A stretch of DNA of 64,000 bases from Crocinitomicaceae bacterium. GTDB taxonomy: Bacteria > Bacteroidota > Bacteroidia > Flavobacteriales_D > Crocinitomicaceae. Below are positions 1-8,630 of the stretch, piece after piece; the stretch's first letter is position 1; every line of letters starts with the position of its first letter. The notes under the pieces were generated by a model, which was not told the DNA's origin, searched no databases, and worked only from the letters and a program-made list of their open reading frames with translations. Where the stretch lies: positions 2,418,001 through 2,482,000 of the forward strand of contig JADJGJ010000001.1 of assembly GCA_016708105.1 (NCBI GenBank), in the 5' to 3' direction. The translations under genes and the position numbers were made by a program.

Positions 1-2
1 AT

Positions 3-602
3 GTTGATTATATTGCCCGTTATAATATGATTGACACCGATATCAAAGCACGCATGCTGGATATTAAAGCCGCTGAATCAGCGTACAAAGAATTCTATAA
101 AAAATACACCAGCAACTTAGATACCTTGATTTGGTTTGTAAAAAATGGTAAAAAAATGACTGTGCCTAACGTTGGTAAATTGCCAGAAAGACGTTTAACT
201 ACTGAAGAAATTGCGTATATCTATGGGGATAATCGCCCGGCAGATAAATTGATGACAGATCAAGAGGCAAATGCGCTTGCAAACAGCCCAAATCCTCCGG
301 CTGACTTGATTGACTTCTCAAGAGATACTGTTTATCGTCCGGTGCTTGACGCTATTTTCTATGATCAAAAATATATTGCAAACCGGAATAAATTTGAAGC
401 TTCATTAGATTTTCACCCTGACTCTTTGCGCTATGTTCCACATACTAACATCTTAGTAAAATTAGATACAGGTTCAGTAAGCAAAGGAGATTTCAAAGTA
501 CCAACCTTGCAGATTCAAATGATTCACCCAATGGATAGCCTGAAAGTTTATCAAATAGGTGATCTATACGACAATCACCTGCGCGATAACTGGTCTAAAT
601 AA
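3..602 (+). CDS. Hypothetical protein, 5'-truncated by window edge
   Basis: The reading frame is open from base 3 through the ATG at 27 to TAA at 600-602, so the gene probably starts upstream of the window and ATG 27 is an internal Met. The visible 200 residues are hydrophilic, with no membrane segment or recognisable catalytic motif. The first ~45 residues look helical and charged; the rest reads as an extracytoplasmic or soluble domain. It lies 3 bp upstream of the DUF3822 gene on the same strand, so the two are probably co-transcribed. I do not recognise the family. It may be the soluble C-terminal part of a membrane-anchored protein, but the N-terminus is not visible. Confidence 0.7.
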   Translation, partial: VDYIARYNMIDTDIKARMLDIKAAESAYKEFYKKYTSNLDTLIWFVKNGKKMTVPNVGKLPERRLTTEEIAYIYGDNRPADKLMTDQEANALANSPNPPADLIDFSRDTVYRPVLDAIFYDQKYIANRNKFEASLDFHPDSLRYVPHTNILVKLDTGSVSKGDFKVPTLQIQMIHPMDSLKVYQIGDLYDNHLRDNWSK

Positions 603-605
603 TTC

Positions 606-1370
606 ATGAGTTTTAATTCAGCACTTGCGTACAAGCATGTTTTGTGTATGCATGTCACCTCAACTGAAGTGCATGCAGCAGCTGTTGAAAGAGCATCAAA
701 AAAAATTGCTGAATACCGCTATTTTCCCTTGAATAAATATGAACGTGCAGAAACTGACCTTGTATTCAGTGATCCATTTTTCAAACACGCATACGAAGAC
801 ATTGTTACAACCGCAGGCACAAAAAGAAGTACCTTAATTCCTACCGGAATTTTCAACGTGTCAAAACCGGCTGAAATTTTTTCCTTGAATTATTCAGCAC
901 CGCATGAAAATCTAGATTACAATCGCTTACCGGAATTAGATATTGTAAATATTTTTGAAATTCCGCTATGGTTAAAAACATCTTTAGTGATGAAATTTCC
1001 ACGTGTGCGAGTTCTTCATCCGGCAACGGTGATGTTGAAAGGAATTTTTGACCAACCCGCTTTCCACCCGCGCATTCATGTTTACGTGCAACAAGATTTT
1101 TTCTGGATGTTTATCACGTCAAAAAACAAATTGGAATTTTTTAACCGGTTTGATTTTGGAGCCTTAAGTGATATTGTTTACCACATGTTATTTGTGATGG
1201 AACAAAAAGGGATTGAAGCAGAAGCGGCAAAGATTCACGTTTATGGTGTTGAAACTAATTGGAAAGATTTGAATGAATTCAGTAGCTTCTTCAAATCACC
1301 GGTAACCATATCAGACCAAGCAGAAAACGGACAACATTTCATTTTAGCAAAACAACTATTGTGCGTGTAA
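606..1370 (+). CDS. DUF3822 family protein
   Basis: A 254-residue protein whose order with rsmD and coaD is the usual setting of the Bacteroidota DUF3822 family. It contains the typical early HVTSTEVHAAA and central PRVRVLHPATVML stretches. Members are thought to adopt an actin-like ATPase fold; no enzymatic role is established that I know of. There is no signal peptide. The gene starts 3 bp after the preceding stop and overlaps rsmD by 10 bp, implying translational coupling. The family call rests on sequence feel and synteny, and the function is unknown. Confidence 0.8.
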   Translation: MSFNSALAYKHVLCMHVTSTEVHAAAVERASKKIAEYRYFPLNKYERAETDLVFSDPFFKHAYEDIVTTAGTKRSTLIPTGIFNVSKPAEIFSLNYSAPHENLDYNRLPELDIVNIFEIPLWLKTSLVMKFPRVRVLHPATVMLKGIFDQPAFHPRIHVYVQQDFFWMFITSKNKLEFFNRFDFGALSDIVYHMLFVMEQKGIEAEAAKIHVYGVETNWKDLNEFSSFFKSPVTISDQAENGQHFILAKQLLCV

Positions 1371-1897
1371 TCAGCGGTAAATACAAAGGGAGACGCTTCA
1401 GCCCGCCGCGCAATTTTCCTTCGAGGCCTACTACTGATTTTGCAAAATCTGCTCTCTTTAATATCCTCAATAACCAATTTGATTTTGAAACTTGTAAGGT
1501 ACTTGATTTATTTTCAGGTACCGGAAGCATTGCTCTTGAATGTATCTCACGCGGTGCATTAAACGTTACCAGTGTTGACAATCATACCGTGTCAGTGAAG
1601 TTTCTCAATAAAATGAGAGCTGAGTTGAATGAAAAAAACTGGCACATCCATAAAGGAGATGCATTTGAATTTTTGAAGCATGAATCAAACAAGTACGATA
1701 TCATTTTTGCTGATCCTCCTTTTGCTATGCAAGGACAGCAGCTCATTGCCGCCATGGTATTTGAAAAACAACTCCTGAATCCTGATGGCTTACTAATTAT
1801 TGAACACGGACGGGAGAATTCATTTGAAAACATAACCCAATTCAAAGAAATGCGTAATTATGGAGGAGTTCAGTTTTCATTCTTTGAATCAACCTGA
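1361..1897 (+). CDS. rsmD: 16S rRNA (guanine(966)-N(2))-methyltransferase RsmD
   Basis: A 178-residue class I SAM-dependent methyltransferase. The N-terminus MRVISGKYKGRRF is characteristic of RsmD. The SAM-binding loop LDLFSGTGS lies near residues 48-56 and the catalytic DPPF motif (FADPPF) near 117-120, typical of N2-guanine/N6-adenine methylases. Family proteins methylate G966 of 16S rRNA in the 30S subunit. The start is GTG at 1361, inside the end of the DUF3822 gene, which gives the full conserved N-terminus; no ATG fits as well. The length matches the family. coaD follows 20 bp downstream, a common rsmD-coaD arrangement. Confidence 0.95.
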   Translation: MRVISGKYKGRRFSPPRNFPSRPTTDFAKSALFNILNNQFDFETCKVLDLFSGTGSIALECISRGALNVTSVDNHTVSVKFLNKMRAELNEKNWHIHKGDAFEFLKHESNKYDIIFADPPFAMQGQQLIAAMVFEKQLLNPDGLLIIEHGRENSFENITQFKEMRNYGGVQFSFFEST

Positions 1898-1917
1898 ATA
1901 TCCTTTACCTTTGTTCT

Positions 1918-2382
1918 ATGAGCAGGATAGCAGTATTCCCCGGTTCTTTTGACCCCTTTACCAAAGGACATGAAGCCTTGGTGAGACGATTTGCCGTTTT
2001 TTTTGATCAAGTAATCATTGGAATGGGTGTTAATTCTACTAAAAAATATTTTTTCACTACTGAAAGCAGATTGGAGCACCTCAATAGCTTGTTTAACGAC
2101 ATGCCACAAGTGAGCATTGAAACGTATGCCGGATTAACCATTGAATTCTGTCAGAAAAAAAAGGCGCAGTATTTGATTAGAGGGTTGAGAAACACCACTG
2201 ATTTTGAACTAGAAAAATCCATTGCACAAATGAATAAAGACATGTCAGGAATAGAAACTGTATTTCTTATCAGTGATCCTGAATGGCATGCCGTAAATTC
2301 TACCATTGTGCGTGAAATAAAAAAGAACAACGGAGACATCAGCAAATTTGTAACCAAGCCTGAGCTGTTGGTTATAGCATAA
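1918..2382 (+). CDS. coaD: Pantetheine-phosphate adenylyltransferase
   Basis: A 154-residue nucleotidyltransferase of the CoaD family. It joins 4'-phosphopantetheine and ATP to form dephospho-CoA, the penultimate step of coenzyme A synthesis. The N-terminal PGSFDPFTKGH contains the (T/H)xGH nucleotide-binding signature at about residues 8-18. LIRGLRN near residue 85 and the C-terminal NSTIVREI segment (counterpart of the usual S-S-x-(V/L)-R/K-E loop) are present. The length is normal. It is the third gene of the DUF3822-rsmD-coaD run, with a 20-bp gap from rsmD. Confidence 0.96.
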   Translation: MSRIAVFPGSFDPFTKGHEALVRRFAVFFDQVIIGMGVNSTKKYFFTTESRLEHLNSLFNDMPQVSIETYAGLTIEFCQKKKAQYLIRGLRNTTDFELEKSIAQMNKDMSGIETVFLISDPEWHAVNSTIVREIKKNNGDISKFVTKPELLVIA

Positions 2383-2419
2383 AGCAAAGATTCTCAACAT
2401 TATTTTTTAGTATTAGTAC

Positions 2420-3856
2420 ATGAAAAATATCCTGATCATACTTAGTTTGATGTCTGTTTTATCAATGAACGGACAGCAACCACTCTATGAGGTTACAGGA
2501 TACGCACCGGGTTTTGTGGGAAAAAAAATGATCCTCTACACTTACCAAGATTATATTACCATGACACGGATCAAACTTGGAGAATGCATCGTGAGTTCTG
2601 ATGACAGTTTGTTTCATATTCCGGTAAAAAACAAAACTACCATTAAAGCAATTCTACATTGTGACAAAACAGAAACTGAGTTTTACCTTGCACCTCAAAC
2701 TACGTATGATGTGTATTTTTCAGAAATACCAAATCAGGCAGATGGATTTCAAACTAAGGAGGCAGATTTATTCTTTTTCGGATTAGATTCAACTGACATT
2801 AATTATCGCATTATTCAATACAATAACTGGTTTGATACTTACGTGGCTTATTACGCAGACAGCATCAATCCGGCAAATTTTCATGAATATCTTGACACGT
2901 TTAAAACCTACGCAGCTGAGGCATATAAAAACATAGAAGACGTTTACTTTCTTACTTACGTGCGTTACAATATTGCTGAAATGGATCAGGCATTCAATAC
3001 CAAAGGTGAATCTCGTATCAATATTTTTCTCAATTATATTCATCCGTTTCCGGTTTACTATGAGAATGATCAATACATGCAATTTGTCAAACGGTTTTTT
3101 TATGAAGAGTTTTCAAACTATGTGCCGGATGTTGAAAATGCAATTTTTCTCTCGCTTGCAAATTCTAGTCCTACCCAACTGATGAAAGCCCTTAAAGGAG
3201 ATTTATTTTTAGCCAACCCTGAATTGCGCGAACTGATGATGATTGAAAAATTAGGCAAGGCATTTTATAAAGAGACCGATTTCAGAATGAACATTCTCAC
3301 CATACTTGATTCAGTTTCAAAGTATGCCGCATTCCCTCACAGCGCAGTGGTTGCAAAAAATATCACAAACTATCTGACAAGTATTGAGCAAGGATTTCCT
3401 GCACCGCATATTTCACTTAGCGGAACAAATGGAGAAATCATAACTTGGGATAAATATCGCGGCAAATTTGTTTACTTCACTTTTTTTGAAACATGGAATG
3501 AGCGCTCATTGGCCGAACTAAAAATCATAGCTGAGCTAAAGAAAAAATATGATGAAGATATTGCTTTTCTCAGTGTGTGTACTGATGACACCCGAGAGGG
3601 CTTTGATGCGTTCATGAAAGCAAATCCTGATTTAAACTGGGATATTATTTATGTTGGAAATGATGAAGCCTTACTCAATAAATTTAGAGTGGCATCAGTA
3701 CCGGCTTATTACCTCATTGATCAAGATGGATTCATTGCATTAGCACCAGCACCTGGTCCTTCTCCGGATGGCGAGTATGAATCCATTGATAAAACCTTTT
3801 TTATCATTCATGAAGCCTTGCATCCAAATCAGCCCATCAAGGTTGGAGAGAAATAA
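2420..3856 (+). CDS. Secreted thioredoxin-fold (TlpA-like) protein lacking the CXXC motif
   Basis: A 478-residue protein with an N-terminal signal peptide (hydrophobic run to about residue 18, then NGQQ). The N-terminal ~110 residues resemble the DUF4369-like beta domain often fused to TlpA-type thioredoxins in Bacteroidota. A helical middle follows, and a thioredoxin fold starts near residue 325 (FPAPHISLSGTNGEII). The cis-proline segment VASVPAYYLID is present. Where redox-active members carry W-C-x-x-C, this protein has ETWNERSLAEL, with no cysteines. It is therefore unlikely to be a disulfide oxidoreductase and may act as a binding or scaffold protein. The gene starts 37 bp after coaD and may share its transcript. 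Confidence 0.8.
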   Translation: MKNILIILSLMSVLSMNGQQPLYEVTGYAPGFVGKKMILYTYQDYITMTRIKLGECIVSSDDSLFHIPVKNKTTIKAILHCDKTETEFYLAPQTTYDVYFSEIPNQADGFQTKEADLFFFGLDSTDINYRIIQYNNWFDTYVAYYADSINPANFHEYLDTFKTYAAEAYKNIEDVYFLTYVRYNIAEMDQAFNTKGESRINIFLNYIHPFPVYYENDQYMQFVKRFFYEEFSNYVPDVENAIFLSLANSSPTQLMKALKGDLFLANPELRELMMIEKLGKAFYKETDFRMNILTILDSVSKYAAFPHSAVVAKNITNYLTSIEQGFPAPHISLSGTNGEIITWDKYRGKFVYFTFFETWNERSLAELKIIAELKKKYDEDIAFLSVCTDDTREGFDAFMKANPDLNWDIIYVGNDEALLNKFRVASVPAYYLIDQDGFIALAPAPGPSPDGEYESIDKTFFIIHEALHPNQPIKVGEK

Positions 3857-3946
3857 GGTTTCAGCTATAAAGGATAAACCATTTAGCGTGAAGTCGGAGT
3901 GTGAACATTTTGACTCTTTCCCCTTTGTTTCTTCTCTTCTCAGCGC

Positions 3947-3976
3947 TTGACGTGAACCAGAACTTTCGTATATTAG
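3947..3976 (+). promoter_or_regulatory. Candidate Bacteroidota-type promoter
   Basis: TTGA at 3947-3950 and TATATTAG at 3969-3976 are 18 bp apart. This is close to the Bacteroidota -33 TTTG / -7 TAnnTTTG pattern with one mismatch in the -7 box. It precedes the T9SS gene starting at 3994. Confidence 0.4.
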
Positions 3977-3993
3977 CTTAAATCCTTTTTTTT

Positions 3994-5286
3994 ATGAAAA
4001 AACTTATACCAATTTTTGCTATTTCAACTTTATCAGCATTTTCTTACGGACAGTGCACGCAGAATGCAGGCATTGACTACTATTTAGGCTCTACCAGCAG
4101 TCATACACCAAACTATTTACTAGGATCTGCAATTACGTTGACAAGTTCATTCAACTTAATTGAACTTGGATTTCTTTCTATTAATTCTGGTCAGAATTTT
4201 AAAGTAGCAGTGTATGATGATGCAGCAGGTAATCCCGGTAATTTGTTAACACAAGGATCAGGAACCGTTGTAGCGGGCACCAATATTGTGGATGTTCCGG
4301 ATGCAGTGTTACCTGCCGGCACCTATTACTTCATGGCGGTATTTGAATCTGTAGCAAGTCTTTCGTATACCGGTGCGTCAACAGCCGGTGTTTGGTATAT
4401 CTCCCATACGTTCGCTAATCCGTTACCCGCATCATTTGGTGCACCACTTTTTTATACCGGGCAGGATTTTTCATATTATTTTATTGGCAGCACTTCAACT
4501 GTAACAGCAACAGATACACAAACTGCATGTAACTCATTGACATGGATTGATGGCAACACGTATACATCTGACAATAATACCGCAACCTTCAATATTGTTG
4601 GCGGTTCAGTTGGCGGCTGTGATAGTATAGTTACACTGGATTTAACTATTATAAATTCTTCAACAGGAACTGACGTTCAGACGGCGTGCAACACGTTCAC
4701 CTGGATTGATGGGAACACCTATACCTCAGACAACAATACGGCAACATTCAATATTATTGGCGGTGCTGCAAATGGTTGCGACAGTCTTGTAACGCTTGAT
4801 CTTACAATAAATAATGTATCTGATTTAACAACCACTACGGTTGGAACAATTATCATAGCTAACAATACAGCGGCCACTTACCAATGGTTAGATTGCGACA
4901 ACGCATATGCTATGCTTGCGGGAGAAACGGGATCAACCTACACCGCAACAGTGAGTGGTAACTATGCCGTTCAATTATCTGAAAATGGTTGTGTTGATAC
5001 AACTGCTTGCATAAACATGGATTTCAGTGGACTTTCTGATGAAGTTTTTGGAAGCCAATTTGATGTTTATCCAAATCCAACAGACGGAAATTTCTTTATC
5101 AATCTAGGAGAAAACTTTCAATCAGTAAAAATCTCAGTAACCGATTTGACCGGAAGAATAATTCAATCGTCAGAATTCAGCAATGCAAATATTTTAAACA
5201 TTAACATTACTGAACCGGCTGGAATATATTTCTTGGTGATTCAATCTGATGAAAACACCGCCGTGGTTCGGTTAGTAAAACAATAA
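3994..5286 (+). CDS. T9SS type A sorting domain-containing secreted protein with two tandem repeats
   Basis: A 430-residue protein with a signal peptide (cleavage probably after SYG, residue ~19). Residues ~20-165 form a beta-rich domain. Two near-identical 54-residue repeats start near residues 171 and 225, each with a TACN-x-x-TWIDGNTYTSD core and a GCDS-(I/L)-VTLDLTI end. An Ig-like segment follows. The C-terminal ~80 residues (FDVYPNPTDGNFFIN ... GIYFLVIQ ... VVRLVKQ) match the T9SS type A sorting domain, which directs export across the outer membrane and surface attachment. The repeats, each with two cysteines, resemble those of surface adhesin-like proteins in this phylum. The ligand is unknown. 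Confidence 0.88.
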   Translation: MKKLIPIFAISTLSAFSYGQCTQNAGIDYYLGSTSSHTPNYLLGSAITLTSSFNLIELGFLSINSGQNFKVAVYDDAAGNPGNLLTQGSGTVVAGTNIVDVPDAVLPAGTYYFMAVFESVASLSYTGASTAGVWYISHTFANPLPASFGAPLFYTGQDFSYYFIGSTSTVTATDTQTACNSLTWIDGNTYTSDNNTATFNIVGGSVGGCDSIVTLDLTIINSSTGTDVQTACNTFTWIDGNTYTSDNNTATFNIIGGAANGCDSLVTLDLTINNVSDLTTTTVGTIIIANNTAATYQWLDCDNAYAMLAGETGSTYTATVSGNYAVQLSENGCVDTTACINMDFSGLSDEVFGSQFDVYPNPTDGNFFINLGENFQSVKISVTDLTGRIIQSSEFSNANILNINITEPAGIYFLVIQSDENTAVVRLVKQ

Positions 5287-5329
5287 AGGCTTGAATAAAA
5301 ATCTGCGGATTAAAAAAATTGCGCCTCTT

Positions 5330-5414
5330 GTAGGCTCAGGTCGCGACCTGAGCCTACGTGAGCGACCTGAGCCTACAAGAGCGACCTGAGCCTACAGGCG
5401 CGACCTGAGCCTAC
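5330..5414. repeat. Palindrome plus 19-bp-period half-repeat array (GGTCGCGACC core)
   Basis: A perfect 28-bp palindrome at 5330-5357 centred on GGTCGCGACC is followed by three further copies of its right half (GCGACCTGAGCCTAC) at 5362, 5381 and 5400, an exact 19-bp period. The last copy contains the TAG stop codon of the minus-strand TSUP gene. The array lies between convergent genes and could act as a bidirectional terminator or a REP-like element. Related palindromes occur at 22.998, 23.711 and 62.161 kb. Confidence 0.9.
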
Positions 5415-6205
5415 TTCAAAAAGATATCAAAACTATATCTGCCAATCATTAAGATTACAATCACCAAAAAAATTATCCGGATAAAACCATTGCCTTTTTT
5501 TATGGCCAAGTGGCTGCCGATAAAACTACCTATGATATTGAAAAAACCTACAAGAATAGCTAATTCAAGAATGTAATTTCCTTCACGGATAAAAACAAAT
5601 AATGCTGAAACATTGGTGGCACAATTTACAATTTTAGTATAGGCAGTTGCCTGAAGAAATTCAAAACCAAGAATCAAAACAAAAGCCAGAACAAAAAAGC
5701 TGCCTGTTCCCGGTCCAAAAAAGCCATCATAAAAACCAATCACGCACGCTGCAATTGAACCGTAGATAATTTTTTTATTCCGGGATAGTGATTTAGTAGA
5801 GACAGCACCTAAATCTTTTTTAATCAAGGTAAAAACAGCAATAGCAATCAGAATGAATAAGATGATTGGCTTTAGGGCATCAACAGAAATATGGCTGACA
5901 ATTTTTGCACCAAAATAAGCCGATACAAAAGCAAAAAAAGAAATTACAAACAAGAGTCTGAAATCAAATTTTACTTTGCGCGAATAGGAAACTGCCGCGA
6001 TGGATGTTCCTGCCAGAGAACCAATTTTATTTGTTCCGAAAATCGCTAGTAAAGGAGTTTGAGGCAGATTGATTAACAGCGCCGGCAACTGAATTAATCC
6101 TCCACCTCCAACTATAGAATCAATAAATCCTGCCAAAAAAGAAAACCCGGCCAATAGTAAAATCGTTGCTGCCGAATAATCTGAAAATAAATCTGCAAAC
6201 TGCAT
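5411..6205 (-). CDS. TSUP (TauE/SafE) family membrane transporter
   Basis: A 264-residue integral membrane protein with about eight hydrophobic segments. The N-terminal GFIDSIVGGGGLIQLPALL signature with its glycine run is typical of the TauE/SafE family. A second copy of the fold contains GFYDGFFGPGTGSFF, as expected for the internal duplication. Family members move sulfite, organosulfonates or other small anions across the inner membrane; the substrate here cannot be told. I chose ATG at 6205 over an in-frame TTG at 6226. The TAG stop lies inside the palindromic repeat array at 5330-5414, so the C-terminus appears to be set by the repeat. Confidence 0.9.
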   Translation of the reverse strand: MQFADLFSDYSAATILLLAGFSFLAGFIDSIVGGGGLIQLPALLINLPQTPLLAIFGTNKIGSLAGTSIAAVSYSRKVKFDFRLLFVISFFAFVSAYFGAKIVSHISVDALKPIILFILIAIAVFTLIKKDLGAVSTKSLSRNKKIIYGSIAACVIGFYDGFFGPGTGSFFVLAFVLILGFEFLQATAYTKIVNCATNVSALFVFIREGNYILELAILVGFFNIIGSFIGSHLAIKKGNGFIRIIFLVIVILMIGRYSFDIFLK

Positions 6206-6309
6206 AGACAAAGATAAAATTATCAATACGAACGATCAGGTCCTTCAAAATATTTCTAATTTACCTTAGTGAGAATGCAATGTGTTACTATGTTTTTCAT
6301 GTTGTACGT

Positions 6310-6410
6310 TAAGGCGAATGCAATTCGCCCCTGCATCATTTTATTTTTACCTATGCCCTATGCCCCAAAACCTATTCCCTACCCCCCATGCCCTAACGCC
6401 TAACGCTCTG
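6310..6410. repeat. Intergenic hairpin and C-rich low-complexity element
   Basis: GGCGAAT-GCA-ATTCGCC (6313-6329) forms a 7-bp-stem hairpin. It is followed by a low-complexity C-rich stretch with repeated CCCTATGCCC/CCCATGCCC-like words up to about 6410. The same hairpin type with a GCG centre recurs at 63.503-63.519 kb, so it belongs to a dispersed intergenic family. No coding potential is visible. Confidence 0.65.
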
Positions 6411-6433
6411 GAAAAAAAACTACCTTTACAAAC

Positions 6434-6766
6434 ATGAAACCAATCATCGTCTTTTTATTCGTCCTTTTTTCAGCAGTCGGCTATACACAGATCACCGGAG
6501 ACATTATCAGTGACGGTCGTAAAATTGAAACCGGAATAGAATACACCATGAAAGGTACGCAAGCCGGTATCATGGTATTCTCCATTTCAGTAAACATGGA
6601 CGGAAAAGTCTCTGCATGCACCTTGATCAAAGAAGAATCAACCATTATCAGCACGCCCAGTATGATAAAAGCCAAGAACAGAATTCTTACCGGATTGACT
6701 TTTGAAAAAGGATATCATTTCCCTGAATTCCATGAAGGGAAGGTGACTATTGAGTTTGTGTTGTAG
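6434..6766 (+). CDS. Small secreted protein resembling a TonB C-terminal domain
   Basis: A 110-residue protein with a signal peptide (hydrophobic to residue ~17, then YTQ). The remaining ~90 residues (VNMDGKVSACTLIKEEST ... FEKGYHFPEFHEGKVTIEFV) follow the pattern of stand-alone TonB C-terminal-like domains in Bacteroidota: a DGKV strand, a helix, then a G-x-V-x-I-x-F final strand. There is no N-terminal membrane anchor apart from the signal peptide, so it is not a classical energy transducer. It is a lone gene between repeats. The family assignment is tentative. Confidence 0.6.
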   Translation: MKPIIVFLFVLFSAVGYTQITGDIISDGRKIETGIEYTMKGTQAGIMVFSISVNMDGKVSACTLIKEESTIISTPSMIKAKNRILTGLTFEKGYHFPEFHEGKVTIEFVL

Positions 6767-6946
6767 GTATTTTCATTTGTAATTTTTCAAAAACCCAGGT
6801 GAAAGAATTACTGAGAGATTCAATGGCAACTATACTTTTGAAATAATAGAAATTCTTTACCCATTCATTACAGGTTGATTTGAATCTTTTTGGAGAACAA
6901 CCAAGCATTCAATCCAACTGGATAAATAGATTTTGAATAAAAAGAT

Positions 6947-6975
6947 TATCTTTGATAGTATCAAATGATACTATC
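6947..6975 (+). promoter_or_regulatory. fic promoter -7 box with overlapping perfect inverted repeat
   Basis: TATCTTTG at 6947-6954 matches TAnnTTTG exactly. It abuts a perfect inverted repeat, GATAGTATCA (6954-6963), AA spacer, TGATACTATC (6966-6975), which would overlap the transcription start. The Fic start codon is at 6985. The position suggests an operator, plausibly bound by the winged-helix C-terminus of the Fic protein itself. No -33 box at proper spacing is obvious. Confidence 0.6.
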
Positions 6976-6984
6976 ATAAATAGC

Positions 6985-7941
6985 ATGAAGCCACCTTATA
7001 GGATAAGCGGAAAGATTTTAAAATTAGTTGCTTTAATTTCTGAGAAAATTGGTGAGGTGAACGCTGCACATTTAGCCAAACCACCACTCGAACTCAGGAA
7101 GAAAAACAGAATTCTAACTATTCATTCGTCTCTTGAAATTGAAGGAAACACATTAACCATCGAACAGATAACCGCACTAATTGAAAACAAAAAAGTAATT
7201 GGTCCTCAGAAAGATATTCAGGAAGTAAAAAATACTATTAGAGTGTATGATAATCTGGACAAATTTAATCCATACAAGTTTGATTCATTCCGCAAAGCTC
7301 ACGCAATATTGATGAAAGGACTCATTGAATCTGCAGGCAAACTTAGAAGTAAATCGGTTGGTATTGTGAAGGGCTCACATGTTGCACACATTGCCCCCCC
7401 TAGTACAATGTTGAAACCATTAATGAATAATTTGTTTAACTATTTAAAAAATGACAATGAAATAATTTTAATTAAAAGTTGTGTATTCCACTATGAAATG
7501 GAATTTATTCATCCATTTATTGATGGAAATGGAAGAATGGGGAGATTGTGGCAAACACTGATTTTGAAAGATGTCTATCCTGTTTTTGAATATTTACCCA
7601 TTGAGGCATTAATAAAAGAGCGGCAAAAAAAGTATTACAAATCACTTGAAAAGGCTGACAACACAGGAGAATCCACTGTATTCGTAGAATTTATACTTGA
7701 GATTATTTTTGAATCACTTCAAGACTTATTGAATACTCGGAACATCAGCTTGACAAATATTGATAGGATTAATTTATTCAAATCAATAGTGAAAAATCAC
7801 TTCTTTACTCGAAAAGAATATTTGAAAAATTTCAGAGAAATCTCATCAGCAACAGCAAGTCGTGATTTGAAGTATGCCACTGAAAATGCATTAATTGAGA
7901 AGCATGGAGATAAAAACACGGCAAAATACCGATATATATAA
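6985..7941 (+). CDS. Fic family protein (class II) with C-terminal winged helix
   Basis: A 318-residue protein with the complete Fic active-site motif HPFIDGNGRMGR near residues 176-187, the signature of enzymes that AMPylate (or otherwise nucleotidylate) protein hydroxyls using ATP. The N-terminal segment SLEIEG near residues 48-53 fits the (S/T)xxxE(G/N) inhibitory helix of class II Fic proteins, so activity is probably self-inhibited. The last ~60 residues (ISSATASRDLKYATENALI) look like a winged helix-turn-helix. I chose ATG 6985 over a TTG at 6952 because the TTG overlaps the -7 box. It stands alone between unrelated genes, consistent with an accessory gene. Target proteins are unknown. 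Confidence 0.92.
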   Translation: MKPPYRISGKILKLVALISEKIGEVNAAHLAKPPLELRKKNRILTIHSSLEIEGNTLTIEQITALIENKKVIGPQKDIQEVKNTIRVYDNLDKFNPYKFDSFRKAHAILMKGLIESAGKLRSKSVGIVKGSHVAHIAPPSTMLKPLMNNLFNYLKNDNEIILIKSCVFHYEMEFIHPFIDGNGRMGRLWQTLILKDVYPVFEYLPIEALIKERQKKYYKSLEKADNTGESTVFVEFILEIIFESLQDLLNTRNISLTNIDRINLFKSIVKNHFFTRKEYLKNFREISSATASRDLKYATENALIEKHGDKNTAKYRYI

Positions 7942-8075
7942 ACACCAATTCATTCCACTGCTCGATTATTAACGAATTATGCTATATTTGGTATGTTCTG
8001 AAAAGATATCTTTCCAACACAATTATATAGTAAGTGAAAAGATGATCATGATATAGAAAATCCAAAATCCAATAG

Positions 8076-8630
8076 ATGAGAACTACATTTTTTATATTAG
8101 TTTTAATAGCTTCTAGAATGGTCTGGGCATCAAATCAACAAGACTCATTGCGTCCAAAATTTGGAATTGAATTGAACAGTTCTGCTTCACTGAGTTCGTT
8201 ATGTATCACCCCTACATTTACGTACAGTTTTGGTGCAAAAAGTAAAATAACTTTTGGGATTGGTACAGGACTTTGGAATGCTTTCGAGTATAGCGGCGGG
8301 AAATTTTCCGGAATTGAATTTCAAGTCAACTACAAGTATTTTCCACACGGTGAAACTAATAGGGTGAATTTTTATTTTCAAGGAATTATGAAACATGCTT
8401 CTTTTCCCTATAAGAGCCCGCAAGGCTACAAGGAGATTAATCATGCAAATGAAATATTATTAGGCTATGGATTGGAAGTTCCAATCGGAAAAAAAATCTA
8501 TATTTTAAATGACTTTGCCATTGGCGAAGTCATTTTTTTTGAGACCTATTCTAGCGGTATAAATTTTGGTGTAATAATTCCCAACATCTACGTTAAGTTC
8601 GGCGTTGGGTACAGATTCGGACTACAGTAA
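8076..8630 (+). CDS. Hypothetical secreted protein, probable small outer-membrane beta-barrel
   Basis: A 184-residue protein with a signal peptide (cleavage probably after VWA, residue ~18). The mature part alternates short amphipathic strands rich in Gly, Tyr and Phe and ends in VKFGVGYRFGLQ, a pattern typical of small outer-membrane barrels. It has about eight candidate strands. No specific family is recognised. It lies downstream of the Fic gene on the same strand with a 134-bp gap, so linkage is weak. Confidence 0.65.
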   Translation: MRTTFFILVLIASRMVWASNQQDSLRPKFGIELNSSASLSSLCITPTFTYSFGAKSKITFGIGTGLWNAFEYSGGKFSGIEFQVNYKYFPHGETNRVNFYFQGIMKHASFPYKSPQGYKEINHANEILLGYGLEVPIGKKIYILNDFAIGEVIFFETYSSGINFGVIIPNIYVKFGVGYRFGLQ

